From assembly GCA_947462335.1 (NCBI GenBank), contig OX381707.1:85743606-85807605 (forward strand): a stretch of DNA of 64,000 nucleotides. The letters are read 5' to 3'. Positions 46,500 to 56,042 of the stretch are shown piece after piece. The DNA comes from Harmothoe impar. Its lineage: Eukaryota > Annelida > Polychaeta > Phyllodocida > Polynoidae. The notes below the pieces were generated by a model. That model saw only the letters and a list, made by a program, of their open reading frames with translations, ran no database searches and was not told the DNA's origin. Every line of letters begins with the position of its first letter. Position 1 is the first letter of the stretch. Position numbers and translations under genes: made by a program.

Positions 46500-46945
46500 A
46501 AAGGCTTAGGTGATTTAGGTCCCTCTCTAGCTGAAAACAGGCTTAGACCATAGCATGTAGGCAGCCGGCCACGTTAAACACCCCCTGTAGGTTTTTATTT
46601 TTTTTGTATACACTCTTGATCCCCTCTCTAGGTGAAAACAAAGCTTAGAAGATGCGGTGATCCGGCCACCGGCTGGCGCGTCACACCTGTCGTTAATCAC
46701 CCCCTGTAGGCTTTGTATACACTCTCTAGGTGAAAACAAAAGCTCCCTCCACGGGCTGGCGCGTCACACCTGTCGTTAAAACGCCCCCTGTAGTGTTAGT
46801 ATACACAGTTGCCCCGCCTTATCTATTCACCAGCTATAAGCCCATATACGTGTACATGTGATTTTTGATACCCTCTCTGGAATAGGGTGGGGCTCAAGGT
46901 GAAAACAAGATTAGACCATTCGCTCTCTCAGCTATATAAAGAGCC
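46500..46945 (+). promoter_or_regulatory. Iterated promoter region with TATA box, element 2
   Basis: Two full copies plus one partial of 'ggctggcgcgtcacacctgt' followed by 'cgttaa.c.ccccctgtag' and 'gtatac' (46672, 46756; partial near 46570), and four copies of 'ctctaggtgaaaacaaagct'-like motif (46519, 46627, 46724, 46892). They precede TATATAAAG at 46933-46941. Element 1 has single copies of each in the same order, so the motifs have multiplied here. Confidence 0.65.
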
Positions 46946-46969
46946 TCAATTGTTCTTGCAACAGCACTT

Positions 46970-47051
46970 CACCACCGGTACACTATCAGTCACGAGGCAG
47001 ATGTTTGCGGTTTGGGTCATACAGGTTACCTACTAATAGCGGTTTGGTGAG
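46970..47051 (+). other. Putative first exon and 5' splice site, element 2
   Basis: Matches 20470-20570 ('acactatcagtca.gaggcaga', 'gatgtttgcggt', 'ggttacctactaatag') and ends in GGTGAGT (GTGAGT 47046-47051), as in element 1. Confidence 0.4.
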
Positions 47052-47408
47052 TAGATCACTTTTTTTCCCCTAAAAAAAACAACAAAAACCCCCCACTTAT
47101 GACTCAGGTATGTATATGTAGCACTGTTAGTGTAAGTACACAGTAGAATCTACTGTACTATAGACTCAACCCTCTGAAGACGGTGATTGATTGATTGATT
47201 ATTCATTTATTTATCCTGTCAAACTGTGGGGCCAGGCCCCGTTGGCGAATGGCGGTGGAGCGCGTTAATGCGCAGGTCTGTGTCGGCGTCACTTGTTTTT
47301 TATTCTAACTAAAAAAGAAAAAAAGTCAGAAGTCAATCTACGACCTATCAAAGACAAATTTGTGATAAGTTCAAACTAAATAAGAGACAGTTTGAGCGTC
47401 TCTTAGTC

Positions 47409-47725
47409 GCTGTCAAAGATGCGAATAACGAACGCGCTGAGGGCGGGGTTCAGGTCACGTATAGTTCCCCGCTCTTTCGTCAGATGGCGCTACAATAGGG
47501 GTTTTGTACAAACCTACGATGCTCGCGAACATTTCAACGCATAATGAGCTATATAGGCAACAAAGTGCGCTTCTGAATATATTAAAATATAAAAAACAAT
47601 TCAATATTGTGTATTTCTGATAGAAATGAGGCAGTTTCTTTGAATACCAACTAAACTATAGCGAGATGAAAAATACCACACCATATCTAAGGCTTTATAA
47701 AAGATACATAGTCAGAAACTCTCGC
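47409..47725 (+). promoter_or_regulatory. Upstream region and TATA box of structured RNA module, copy C
   Basis: Homologous to 22137-22430 and 20895-21165. TATAAAAG is at 47696-47703. Confidence 0.6.
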
Positions 47726-47945
47726 CGAGTCGGCAATCTGAAAAACGGATCAACTCGTTTTGACTCGTTGTGCTACAAGGGCCCCCATCCAACGGGGGCC
47801 CTTTGAGGTCAGTCTGTCAAACCACAGTGATCCATGCTGCTTAACACTAGGCGTAATTAATTACGCCCATGTTGTGCAGCATCTAACCAACTGACAGTGT
47901 CAGTTGGTTGGCCCCTCTTTAGGGGCCACACAATAAAATAAAGAA
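47725..47945 (+). ncRNA. Putative multi-hairpin RNA, copy C
   Basis: Hairpins in order: AAGGGCCCCC/GGGGGCCCTT around ATCCAAC (47777-47803), followed by TGAGG; ATGCTGC…GCAGCAT (47834-47882) enclosing GGCGTAATTAATTACGCC (47850-47867); AACCAACTGACAGTGTCAGTT with its continuation (47886-47909); and GGCCCCTCTTTAGGGGCC (47910-47927). ACACAATAAA follows, with AATAAA at 47932-47937. The first hairpin keeps the CCAAC loop of copy A but has a GC-rich stem. The third replaces the unrelated third stem of copy B. No useful ORF. Confidence 0.6.
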
Positions 47946-48462
47946 TAGAGGCCTAAGGGAACGTTCACAAGCGTCTCCCCTTCCTACGGGGTGGGTGGGT
48001 CTTTGGGTTTAGTGACAAAACAGCGACATGTGAGTAGGAGTTTGCGTGTCAGCTCTCTTTTTTTTCTTTTTTTTTCCAAGTCTACATATTATTTATGATT
48101 AAAAAATTTTTAAAAAAAACCCACGATAATATAGTGCGCTGATCAAAAACTGAATAGAAAAATAACCAAAAATAGGTTGGGGAAATCTCTGCTATGTAGC
48201 TGATCGGTCGTTGTCACACGGTGCAGAAAATTTACTTTTTTTTTTTTTTAGAAAATCTATATTAGGACCACAGACGGGGCACATGTGTCACTTGTCGAAT
48301 ATAAGAGATACCAATGGGCCTTGTCGAATTTAAGAACTAGGTCTTGGCCATTGGCATTGTCTATTTTGAGAAGTAGTCTTGCCCGTCTTGCCCCTTGTCG
48401 CCAACTCCCAGCACCCCCTGTGTCTCTTTGTCCATATTGGCTAAAAACAGGACATTGTTGCC
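47946..48462. other. Element-2 spacer with GACATG-type array (minus orientation)
   Basis: 48285-48400 holds 'tgtcacttgtcgaatataag' and 'cttgtcgaatttaagaact', the inverse of the 'ttcttaaattcgacatgtga' motif found at 54650-55015. The remainder is AT-rich with T-runs. Confidence 0.5.
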
Positions 48463-49700
48463 TTGGCTATTTTACCCCCCGTCTGGGTATCTTATTACTT
48501 AATCACCTCGTCTTGACCCTGTGGGGCAGTGGGTATATGGAATAACCGTGTCCAGGTGTACTCTATCTGACACATAACCGAAGGTTACTGAGTTATGTAA
48601 TAATACCTGACCTATGAGGCCGCCAGTCAGTTTGCCGTGATTATTTTGACACACTCTCAGTTACTCGTAGGACATCTAATACATAATTAGACTCAGCATC
48701 ATATAAGACAGTCTCGGCCACGCCGGCTGCATATCGGACCAGGGGGATAGTCTGGCAGCGACTCGCCACCCCGTCCACAAGCTGTGTACAGCACCCCGTT
48801 TCTCTTTGTCCATATTGGCTAAAAAAACAGGTCATTGTTGACTTTGGCTATTTTACCCGTCTGGGTCTTATTATTTAAATCACCTCGTCTTGACCCTGTG
48901 GGGCAGTGGGTATATGGAATAACCGTGTCCAAGTGTACTCTATCTAACACATAACCAAAGGTTACTGAGTTATGTAATAATAACCGCCCTATGATCCTAT
49001 GAAGTCGCCAGTCAGTTTGCCGTGATTATTTTGACATACTCTCAGTTACTCGTAGGGTATCTAATACATAATTCGACTCAGCATCATATAAGACAGTCTC
49101 GGCCGCGCCAGCCGCATATCGTACCAGAGGGATAGTCTGGCAGCAACCCGCCATCCCGTCCACAATCTGTGTACAGCAGTCTGGACCAGACCACCAACTC
49201 TGGGTATAGCATTCGGGATGACTGGAGCAAGACTGGATCTAACCCTTTAATAGTCGCATAGCGCTTTAATGTGCAGTGCCCGTTGTCGTCATAAGCCATG
49301 AATGCAGCACTCAGAGTTCCTCACCAGGGCTGCATGCATGCATACACTGGCATATCGACAAAGAGCGTAGGGAATTAAAGCACTATGCTACCTTTAGCAT
49401 TAAAGCGCTGAGGGGTTATTTTTTGATAGTGTAGAACCAATATCTGTCTAATTAAACCCCTTATCAGTGCTGGTTTTTTTTCACATACAAAAGAATTAGG
49501 TAATGGCGCTCCGCCATGTATTGGATAACCACTGCAGCGCGACTCTGAAAAGCGGTGGCGGTGAATTTCCATTTAGATCCTGAAAAGGGGGGCGGTCAGA
49601 TGTCGTCAAGGCCCTGATAAGTAGGGCAGTTCAAATCATATGATTACATTGAGCTAATTTTCTTGCTGAAAGGAATGAATAATTGTATTTGTATAAAATT

Positions 49701-49744
49701 CACACACACACACACACACACACACACCCGCCCACCCACACACA

Positions 49745-49810
<66 letters not shown>
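49701..49810. repeat. (CA)n microsatellite, duplication copy 1
   Basis: Mostly CA repeats with an internal CCCGCCCACC interruption. It is the same locus as 52465-52578, which is a few bases longer. Confidence 0.95.
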
Positions 49811-49812
<2 letters not shown>

Positions 49813-49983
49813 ACACCTGATGATCTCCACACGATGACCTGATTGCCCTTCCTAAAAAAAAACAACACAAAAAGCCCAACTCGATCTACCTACTCAACAG
49901 GGTTTCAGTGTAGAGCGTATTAGGGGTTTTTCTGATGCGTATATTATATTGAGATTGATTTTCAACTTTTGTGATCAGTGGTT

Positions 49984-49999
49984 GGTCCTTAAAAGGACC
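49984..49999 (-). terminator. Histone-type mRNA 3' stem-loop, copy 1
   Basis: On the minus strand GGTCCTTTTAAGGACC: 6-bp stem, UUUA loop. It matches every position of the metazoan histone consensus GGYYYUHHUHARRRCCA, including the following A. It is preceded by ACCAAAC (histone genes usually have CCAAA) and followed by AACCACTG (usually ACCCA). A purine-rich CAAAAGTTGAAAA stretch lies about 12 nt beyond, where the U7-binding element would be. The inverse strand does not fit the consensus, and the orientation agrees with the ORF. Confidence 0.6.
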
Positions 50000-50053
50000 G
50001 TTTGGTAGAGAGAGAGGGTCGCAGGGACCTTGCTGCTGAAGCGGAGGGCGTGG

Positions 50054-50407
50054 TCATAACGCGTGGTAGTCCTTCAGCAGCTCCTCCAGCACGGCGGGCG
50101 GTAGTCCTTCCTCCATGCAGACTTGCTGCTTGACTCGCTCCACGCACTGGCGGATGAGTTGATCAGTGACGTTCGCGATCAGCTCATCCACCACACCCTC
50201 TGCTTCAGCAGCAGTCCGCTGTCTCTCCTCTCTCTGTAGCGAGGCTACGAACTGCTTCTCCACTGCCGCATCGATCATAGATCGAGAAACGGCCACGAAG
50301 TTCTGTCTCTCCGCCTCCTCTCTCTGTAGCACGGCTACGAATTCCTTCTCCACGGCCGCATTGATCATAGATCGAGAAACGGCCACGAAGTTCACTCCGT
50401 GAGCCAT
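50054..50407 (-). CDS. Orphan 117-aa protein with 30-aa tandem repeat, copy 1
   Basis: The ATG at 50407-50405 is in a strong Kozak context (aaaATGG). The open frame continues 15 codons further upstream but without an ATG. Residues 6-35 and 36-65 are two copies of a 30-aa unit, NFVAVSRSMI(N/D)AAVEK followed by (E/Q)FVA(V/S)LQREE, also repeated at DNA level. The remainder (66-117) is rich in Glu, Val and Leu and predicted helical by eye, ending LLKDYHAL. No family is recognised; a helical or coiled-coil protein is likely. The stop is followed after 55 nt by a histone-type stem-loop (49984-49999) and no nearby AATAAA, so the message may be non-polyadenylated. The second copy (52822-53175) encodes an identical protein. 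Confidence 0.7.
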   Translation of the reverse strand: MAHGVNFVAVSRSMINAAVEKEFVAVLQREEAERQNFVAVSRSMIDAAVEKQFVASLQREERQRTAAEAEGVVDELIANVTDQLIRQCVERVKQQVCMEEGLPPAVLEELLKDYHAL

Positions 50408-50443
50408 TTTGTCGAACTGACTTCCTAGCCGCCTGAGAGATGC

Positions 50444-50451
50444 TGACGTCA
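50444..50451. promoter_or_regulatory. CRE palindrome TGACGTCA upstream of 117-aa ORF
   Basis: TGACGTCA lies 37 bp upstream of the ATG. The duplicate is at 53212-53219. This is a consensus match only. Confidence 0.3.
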
Positions 50452-50452
50452 C

Positions 50453-50850
50453 ACTATTTTCGACGACGCTATGACGCGCACGAGGTAGACAGACGACGTC
50501 GTTTCACTTCCTTATTTGGAGTTTGGGACCTTGTGACACCGAAGTCATACCGTACGGTCGCGATAAAGCAACTAGTGTTGAAAAGCGCGCCGGTCTTGTA
50601 TAAGCGCCGGAGTATAAGAGCCTCCAAATGTTTTTTCTCAAGCACTAAAATCGCGACTTTGAATAAGCGCCAGCGCCTGGCTTGTATATAGCTCCTGAGT
50701 AAGAACTTCACCGAATTGATAAGCGCTCCCTCAGAGCCCTTAATCGCGACAGTACGGTACAAATCTGATGTCAACCCGCGCCAAAACCAAAAAGGGTGTT
50801 CCGGTCACACGTACCTAGGACGAGCGACCTTCAGCTATCACCACGTGAAG
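50453..50850. other. CpG-rich 5' region of the 117-aa ORF
   Basis: CpG-dense compared with the flanks, with repeated 'aagcgc' and 'aatcgcgac' words in both orientations. The repeat is at 53221-53620. It is likely the promoter and 5' UTR, with no clear TATA box. Overlapping ORFs here are mutually antisense and not called. Confidence 0.4.
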
Positions 50851-52464
50851 AGTTGGCTATTTTACCCCCCGTCTGGGTATCTTATTACTTAATCACCCCG
50901 TCTTGACCCTGTGGGGCAGTGGGTATATGGAATAACCGTGTCCAGGTGTACTCTATCTGACACATAACCGAAGGTTACTGAGTTATGTAATAATACCTGA
51001 CCTATGAGGCCGCCAGTCAGTTTGCCGTGATTATTTTGACACACTCTCAGTTACTCGTAGGACATCTAATACATAATTAGACTCAGCATCATATAAGACA
51101 GTCTCGGCCACGCCGGCTGCATATCGGACCAGGGGGATAGTCTGGCAGCGACTCGCCACCCCGTCCACAAGCTGTGTACAGCACCCCGTTTCTCTTTGTC
51201 CATATTGGCTAAAAAACAGGGCATTGTTGACTTGGCTATTTTACCCGTCTGGGTCTTATTATTTAATCACCTCGTCTTGACCCTGTGGGGCAGCGGGTAT
51301 ATGGAATAACCGTGTCCAAGCGTACTCTATCTAACACATAACCGAAAGTTACTGAGTTATGTAATAATAACTGACCTATGAGGTCGCCAGTCAGTTTGCC
51401 GTGATTATTTTGACACACTCTCAGTTACTCGTAGGGAATCTAATACATAATTAGACTCAGCATCATATAAGACAGTCTCGGCCACGCCGGCTGCATATCG
51501 GACCAGGGAGATAGTCTGGCAGCGACCCGCCAGCCCGTCCACAACCTGTGTACAGCACCCCGTGTCTCTTTGTCCATATTGGCTAAAAAAACAGGTCATT
51601 GTTGACTTTGGCTATTTTACCCGTCTGGGTCTTATCATTTAAATCACCTCGTCTTGACCCTGTGGGGCAGTGGGTATATGGAATAACCGTGTCCAAGTGT
51701 ACTCTATCTAACACATAACCAAAGGTTACTGAGTTATGTAATAATAACCGCCCTATGATCCTATGAAGTCGCCAGTCAGTTTGCCGTGATTATTTTGACA
51801 TACTCTCAGTTACTCGTAGGGTATCTAATACATAATTCGACTCAGCATCATATAAGACAGTCTCGGCCGCGCCAGCCGCATATCGTACCAGAGGGATAGT
51901 CTGGCAGCAACCCGCCATCCCGTCCACAATCTGTGTACAGCAGTCTGGACCAGACCACCAACTCTGGGTATAGCATTCGGGATGACTGGAGCAAGACTGG
52001 ATCTAACCCTTTAATAGTCGCATAGCGCTTTAATGTGCAGTGCCCGTTGTCGTCATAAGCCATGAATGCAGCACTCAGAGTTCCTCACCAGGGCTGCATG
52101 CATGCATACACTGGCATATCGACAAAGAGCGTAGGGAATTAAAGCACTATGCTACCTTTAGCATTAAAGCGCTGAGGGGTTATTTTTTGATAGTGTAGAA
52201 CCAATATCTGTCTAATTAAACCCCTTATCAGTGCTGGTTTTTTTTCACATACAAAAGAATTAGGTAATGGCGCTCCGCCATGTATTGGATAACCACTGCA
52301 GCGCGACTCTGAAAAGCGGTGGCGGTGAATTTCCATTTAGATCCTGAAAAGGGGGGCGGTCAGATGTCGTCAAGGCCCTGATAAGTAGGGCAGTTCAAAT
52401 CATATGATTACATTGAGCTAATTTTCTTGCTGAAAGGAATGAATAATTGTATTTGTATAAAATT

Positions 52465-52508
52465 CACACACACACACACACACACACACACCCGCCCACC
52501 CACACACA

Positions 52509-52578
<70 letters not shown>
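52465..52578. repeat. (CA)n microsatellite, duplication copy 2
   Basis: Equivalent of 49701-49810, longer by a few bases. This shows length change since the duplication. Confidence 0.95.
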
Positions 52579-52580
<2 letters not shown>

Positions 52581-52751
52581 ACACCTGATGATCTCCACAC
52601 CATGACCTGATTGCCCTTCCTAAAAAAAAAAAAAAAAAAAAGCCCAACTCGATCTACCTACTCAACAGGGTTTCAGTGTAGAGCGTATTAGGGGTTTTTC
52701 TGATGCATATATTATATTGAGATTGATTTTCAACTCTTGTGATCAGTGGTT

Positions 52752-52767
52752 GGTCCTTAAAAGGACC
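52752..52767 (-). terminator. Histone-type mRNA 3' stem-loop, copy 2
   Basis: Same stem-loop and flanks as 49984-49999, with CAAGAGTTGAAAA downstream, slightly closer to known U7-binding purine elements (AAAGAG in vertebrates, CAAGAAAGA in sea urchin). Confidence 0.6.
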
Positions 52768-52821
52768 GTTTGGTAGAGAGAGAGGGTCGCAGGGACCTTG
52801 CTGCTGAAGCGGAGGGCGTGG

Positions 52822-53175
52822 TCATAACGCGTGGTAGTCCTTCAGCAGCTCCTCCAGCACGGCGGGCGGTAGTCCTTCCTCCATGCAGACTTGCTGCTTG
52901 ACTCGCTCCACGCACTGGCGGATGAGTTGATCAGTGACGTTCGCGATCAGCTCATCCACCACACCCTCTGCTTCAGCAGCAGTCCGCTGTCTCTCCTCTC
53001 TCTGTAGCGAGGCTACGAACTGCTTCTCCACGGCCGCATCGATCATAGATCGAGAAACGGCCACGAAGTTCTGTCTCTCCGCCTCCTCTCTCTGTAGCAC
53101 GGCTACGAATTCCTTCTCCACGGCCGCATTGATCATAGATCGAGAAACGGCCACGAAGTTCACTCCGTGAGCCAT
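52822..53175 (-). CDS. Orphan 117-aa protein with 30-aa tandem repeat, copy 2
   Basis: Product of the tandem duplication. The protein is identical to that of 50054-50407, with at least one silent difference at about 53032 (cggccgcat versus ctgccgcat). It has the same Kozak-positioned ATG at 53175 and the same stem-loop 55 nt beyond the stop (52752-52767). The sequence after the stem-loop differs by one base from copy 1, reading CAAGAG where copy 1 reads CAAAAG. The role of the protein is unknown. Confidence 0.7.
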   Translation of the reverse strand: MAHGVNFVAVSRSMINAAVEKEFVAVLQREEAERQNFVAVSRSMIDAAVEKQFVASLQREERQRTAAEAEGVVDELIANVTDQLIRQCVERVKQQVCMEEGLPPAVLEELLKDYHAL

Positions 53176-53624
53176 TTTGTCGAACTGACTTCCTAGCCGC
53201 CTGAGAGATGCTGACGTCACACTATTTTCGACGACGCTATGACGCGCACGAGGTAGACAGACGACGTCGTTTCACTTCCTTATTTGGAGTTTGGGACCTT
53301 GTGACACCGAAGTCATACCGTACGGTCGCGATAAAGCAACTAGTGTTGAAAAGCGCGCCGGTCTTGTATAAGTGCCGGAGTATAAGAGCCTCCAAATGTT
53401 TTTTCTCAAGCACTAAAATCGCGACTTTGAATAAGCGCCAGCGCCTGGCTTGTATATAGCTCCTGAGTAAGAACTTCACCGAATTGATAAGCGCTCCCTC
53501 AGAGCCCTTAATCGCGACAGTACGGTACAAATCTGATGTCAACCCGCGCCAAAACCAAAAAGGGTGTTCCGGTCACACGTACCTAGGACGAGCGACCTTC
53601 AGCTATCACCACGTGAAGAGTTGG

Positions 53625-54645
53625 AAATAAATTTTGTACGGCAAGAAAACTGAAAACTGATAACGATTCCATTAGATAAGTATTTGGTTCCAATCTATGG
53701 CGAGATATTTCCACCAGAGCGATTGATTTATATGTCTGTAAGGTTCAGCTCTCCAACACTCTCCAATATCCGCCGGTGCACGACGGTCGCCGCCCATCAT
53801 TAGTGACAACTAAACTTCTGCTGGAGAGTGAAAGTTACGTTGAGTCTTGAGGTGCGCAGAGATACTATCTGCCGCAGCCTGATTTTAGTTCCACGCTATT
53901 TAGATAATCTCTCACTCGATCCTAGAAAAGGAAAAAAAGGCTAGAGTTTATCATGGACGCGTCTCAGTTTTAGTCAAGCCGTAAAGTGAAGAACCCGAGC
54001 TTGTACATATACCCACATGAGGAGTGACATAGCGGGGCGTTCAGTTAGTACTGAGTCTATAGTCAAGGTCAAGTTCCACTCTCTAAACAGAGCTTTAGCG
54101 ACTCCGTCATCTAGACTAGACCGCGCGCGCGATTTTTTTTGCTGAAGCAGCTAATCGATGGAAACGTAGAGAAGACGTGCTCGATCAAAAACTGCTTCAG
54201 AGGCTTGTTATCAGGTATTAACAGTTAAATCAAAATATTTCAAAACATCCAGAAAAGCAGAATGACATGTCCTACGGGCTACAGCCGGGCACTGACGAGC
54301 AGACGCCGCTGACGTCATTTCAATCAGGTCGCAGCGCTTTTTAGACACCTTTTCTGTAGGACCCGTCTCATACCTTAGTATATAATACCGTAAACGCCGG
54401 GTGATTAGTATATGATCACATTGACAGTCGCGGATCCACGAAGAGGCTGGATAAGCCACGAGCGGACCCGCGACTGCAATGTGACATAATCTTACCATGC
54501 GCTTTGTTTTGTTTTTGTTTCTATTAACAACAGCAAACATTTCAACAGCCTATTGTTTTTTTAAAATGATGAAAAATCGGCCCAAAAAAAAGTAAACATT
54601 TTAGAGCTAAATTTGTGGAGGATAGCCGGACATGCTGATGTCACT
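53625..54645. other. Element-2 interior, no gene called
   Basis: Contains an imperfect hairpin (54416-54484) with arms 'tcacattgacagtcgcgg' and 'cccgcgactgcaatgtga'. A 109-codon minus-strand frame (54211-54540) spans that hairpin and has no recognisable domain. The sequence is CpG-rich in parts. Confidence 0.4.
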
Positions 54646-54649
54646 AGAC

Positions 54650-55015
54650 CCCTAAATTCGATATGGTGACATGGTCATTTTCTTAAAAATCGATACGACG
54701 ACACGGACACGGACATCTAAGTGACATGGGCCATGGGGCATTTCTTGAGTCCGACATGTGACATGGACCATAGTGACATGAGGAAAAAAAAATGTTCGAA
54801 GAGTGCATCAGAAAAAGTACCATTTCAAACCTAAGCATTTCGCCAAATTTTTTTTTTTTCTTTTTTTTCTTGGATGGTACCCGGCTTTGCGGTGTCTGGG
54901 TCCTTAAAAATGTACCAGAATGCTCAAATTCGGGTTCTAAATATTTTCAAAAAACGTTTTCTCCCTTAGTGACGTGTGACACGGGCATTTCTTAAATTCG
55001 ACATACGGCTGCATG
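54650..55015 (+). repeat. GACATG-type repeat array, element 2 right
   Basis: 'cctaaattcgatatggtgac', 'tcttaaaaatcgatacgacg', 'gtgacatgg', 'gacatgtgacatgg' and 'tcttaaattcgacat' in irregular iteration, similar to 32828-33240 and inverse to 48285-48400. Confidence 0.6.
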
Positions 55016-55279
55016 GGGAGGACCCACCCGTCAAGGGCCCCATGATGACTCATACCCGCCGCGTTCAGTCAATCAACCGAGATCTTTTTCTGTGGTGGTG
55101 TAGAAAGATCTCCCCCCTGAGGTTACAAAGTCACCTCTTTATTTAAGGGGCTACGAGCCGCAAAGTCGCTTTCGCAAAGTCGCAAGAAATATTCAAGTCA
55201 AAAAGTCAAATTCATCAACTATCAGTACAGTCGTTTGAAAGTCATCAAGTCACCGAAAAACTCCTCTATAGTCACCTCC

Positions 55280-56042
55280 GACTCGCCTCCTCCCTACCCC
55301 CCTAAAGGGGGGTAGGGAGGAAGCGATTCCCTAGAGATCAGATAATTTTTTTTTTTTTCTCTCGAGCAGACCCCAAAGGCCCCCCCTCCCCCCCAAGTGC
55401 CCGCCCACTTCATAAATAGTGCCCCCCTCCCCCCCCTCCCCTCCCCATGCATCTTAAAGTGCCCCCCTCCCCCCCTCCCCTCCCCTCCCCCCTTATAGAA
55501 GCCTCCCATTAGCTAGTCCAAGTCATGTGACCAAAAGGGAGGCGTAGTCTGTCTTTTGTCTATATTATGCAAATGAGGGAGGGGGTCAGGTCACGTGACC
55601 AAGGGGGTGTGGCCTATTTTCCAAATAAAGAGCGCTTCCGGTCACGTGACCAAAGGGGTGTGGTCCTATTATGCAAATGAGGGGGTCACGTGACCCATTA
55701 TTATGCAAATGAGGGAGTCACGTGACCAAATGGAAGCCACTGATTGGCTGGTGATCAAAGGGGCGTAGTCTACTATGCAAATGAGGGGGTCACGTGATCA
55801 AGGGGGCGTGGCCTATTATGCAAATGAGGGGGTCACGTGACCAAATGTTGGCCCCTGATTGGCTGGTGATCAAGGGGGCGTGGCCTATTACGTAATTATG
55901 CAAATGAGGGGGCGTGGCCTATTACGTAATTATGCAAATGAGGGGGTCACGTGACTAAATGGAGGCCTCTGATTGGCTGCAGGTCGATTGAGTAATAAAC
56001 AGTAGTTAACTATAGTCCTGTTCCGATACATACTATACTACT
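55280..56042 (-). repeat. Right TIR of element 2 with octamer and E-box array
   Basis: Reading inward from 56042: the AGTAGTATAGTATGTATC-like terminus, 'cagccaatcagaggcctcc' (CCAAT box), then alternating ATGCAAAT octamers (55567, 55671, 55703, 55775, 55818, 55898, 55932) and GTCACGTGAC (55590, 55641, 55685, 55717, 55789 with one change, 55832, 55946). Two more CCAAT boxes follow (55742-55750, 55858-55866), then a C/G-run and the hairpin. The element-1 TTGGCGGGAAA units are absent and octamers take their place. Confidence 0.75.
55289..55320. repeat. Perfect 14-bp-stem hairpin in element-2 TIR
   Basis: CCTCCCTACCCCCC and its exact inverse around the loop TAAA, preceded by GACTCGCCT as in element 1. 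The stem sequence is unlike the element-1 hairpin, but pairing is complete. Confidence 0.8.

Larger units (their letters stand above)
48463..53624. repeat. Recent tandem duplication in element 2 (2390 and 2768 bp copies)
   Basis: Copy 1 is 48463-50852 and copy 2 is 50853-53620. They are nearly identical apart from a few substitutions, microsatellite and A-run lengths, and one extra subunit of about 378 bp in copy 2. At the junction, TTGG is shared by the left edge (ccTTGGct at 48463), the junction (agTTGGct at 50853) and the right edge (agTTGGaa at 53621): 4-bp microhomology. Subunits of about 376-381 bp start at 48463 and 48844 in copy 1, and at 50853, 51232 and 51608 in copy 2. Confidence 0.92.
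46420..56042. mobile_element. Element 2: second, left-truncated member of the element-1 family
   Basis: The right end matches the element-1 terminus (…'gcaggtcgattgagtaataa'…'acatactatactact', ending at 56042). The interior from 46420 to 47950 is homologous to 20170-22660. No left TIR is found, and homology starts abruptly at 'cagctataagcccatatac', so the left part is deleted or diverged beyond recognition. The six bases after the end are TACCTC, an untestable TSD. Gene content differs from element 1: no 287-aa ORF, but two copies of a 117-aa ORF within a tandem duplication. The order promoter, RNA module, GACATG array, ORF, GACATG array, TIR parallels element 1. Confidence 0.75.

Noticed and set aside
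49644..49868. Cys-Val repeat protein frames over the CA tracts
   Set aside because: Direct translation of (CA)n microsatellite, duplicated at 52408-52647.
50444..50452. Longer 132-codon version of the 117-aa ORF
   Set aside because: It would begin with GTG; the first ATG (50407) has a strong Kozak context and is the likely start in a eukaryote.
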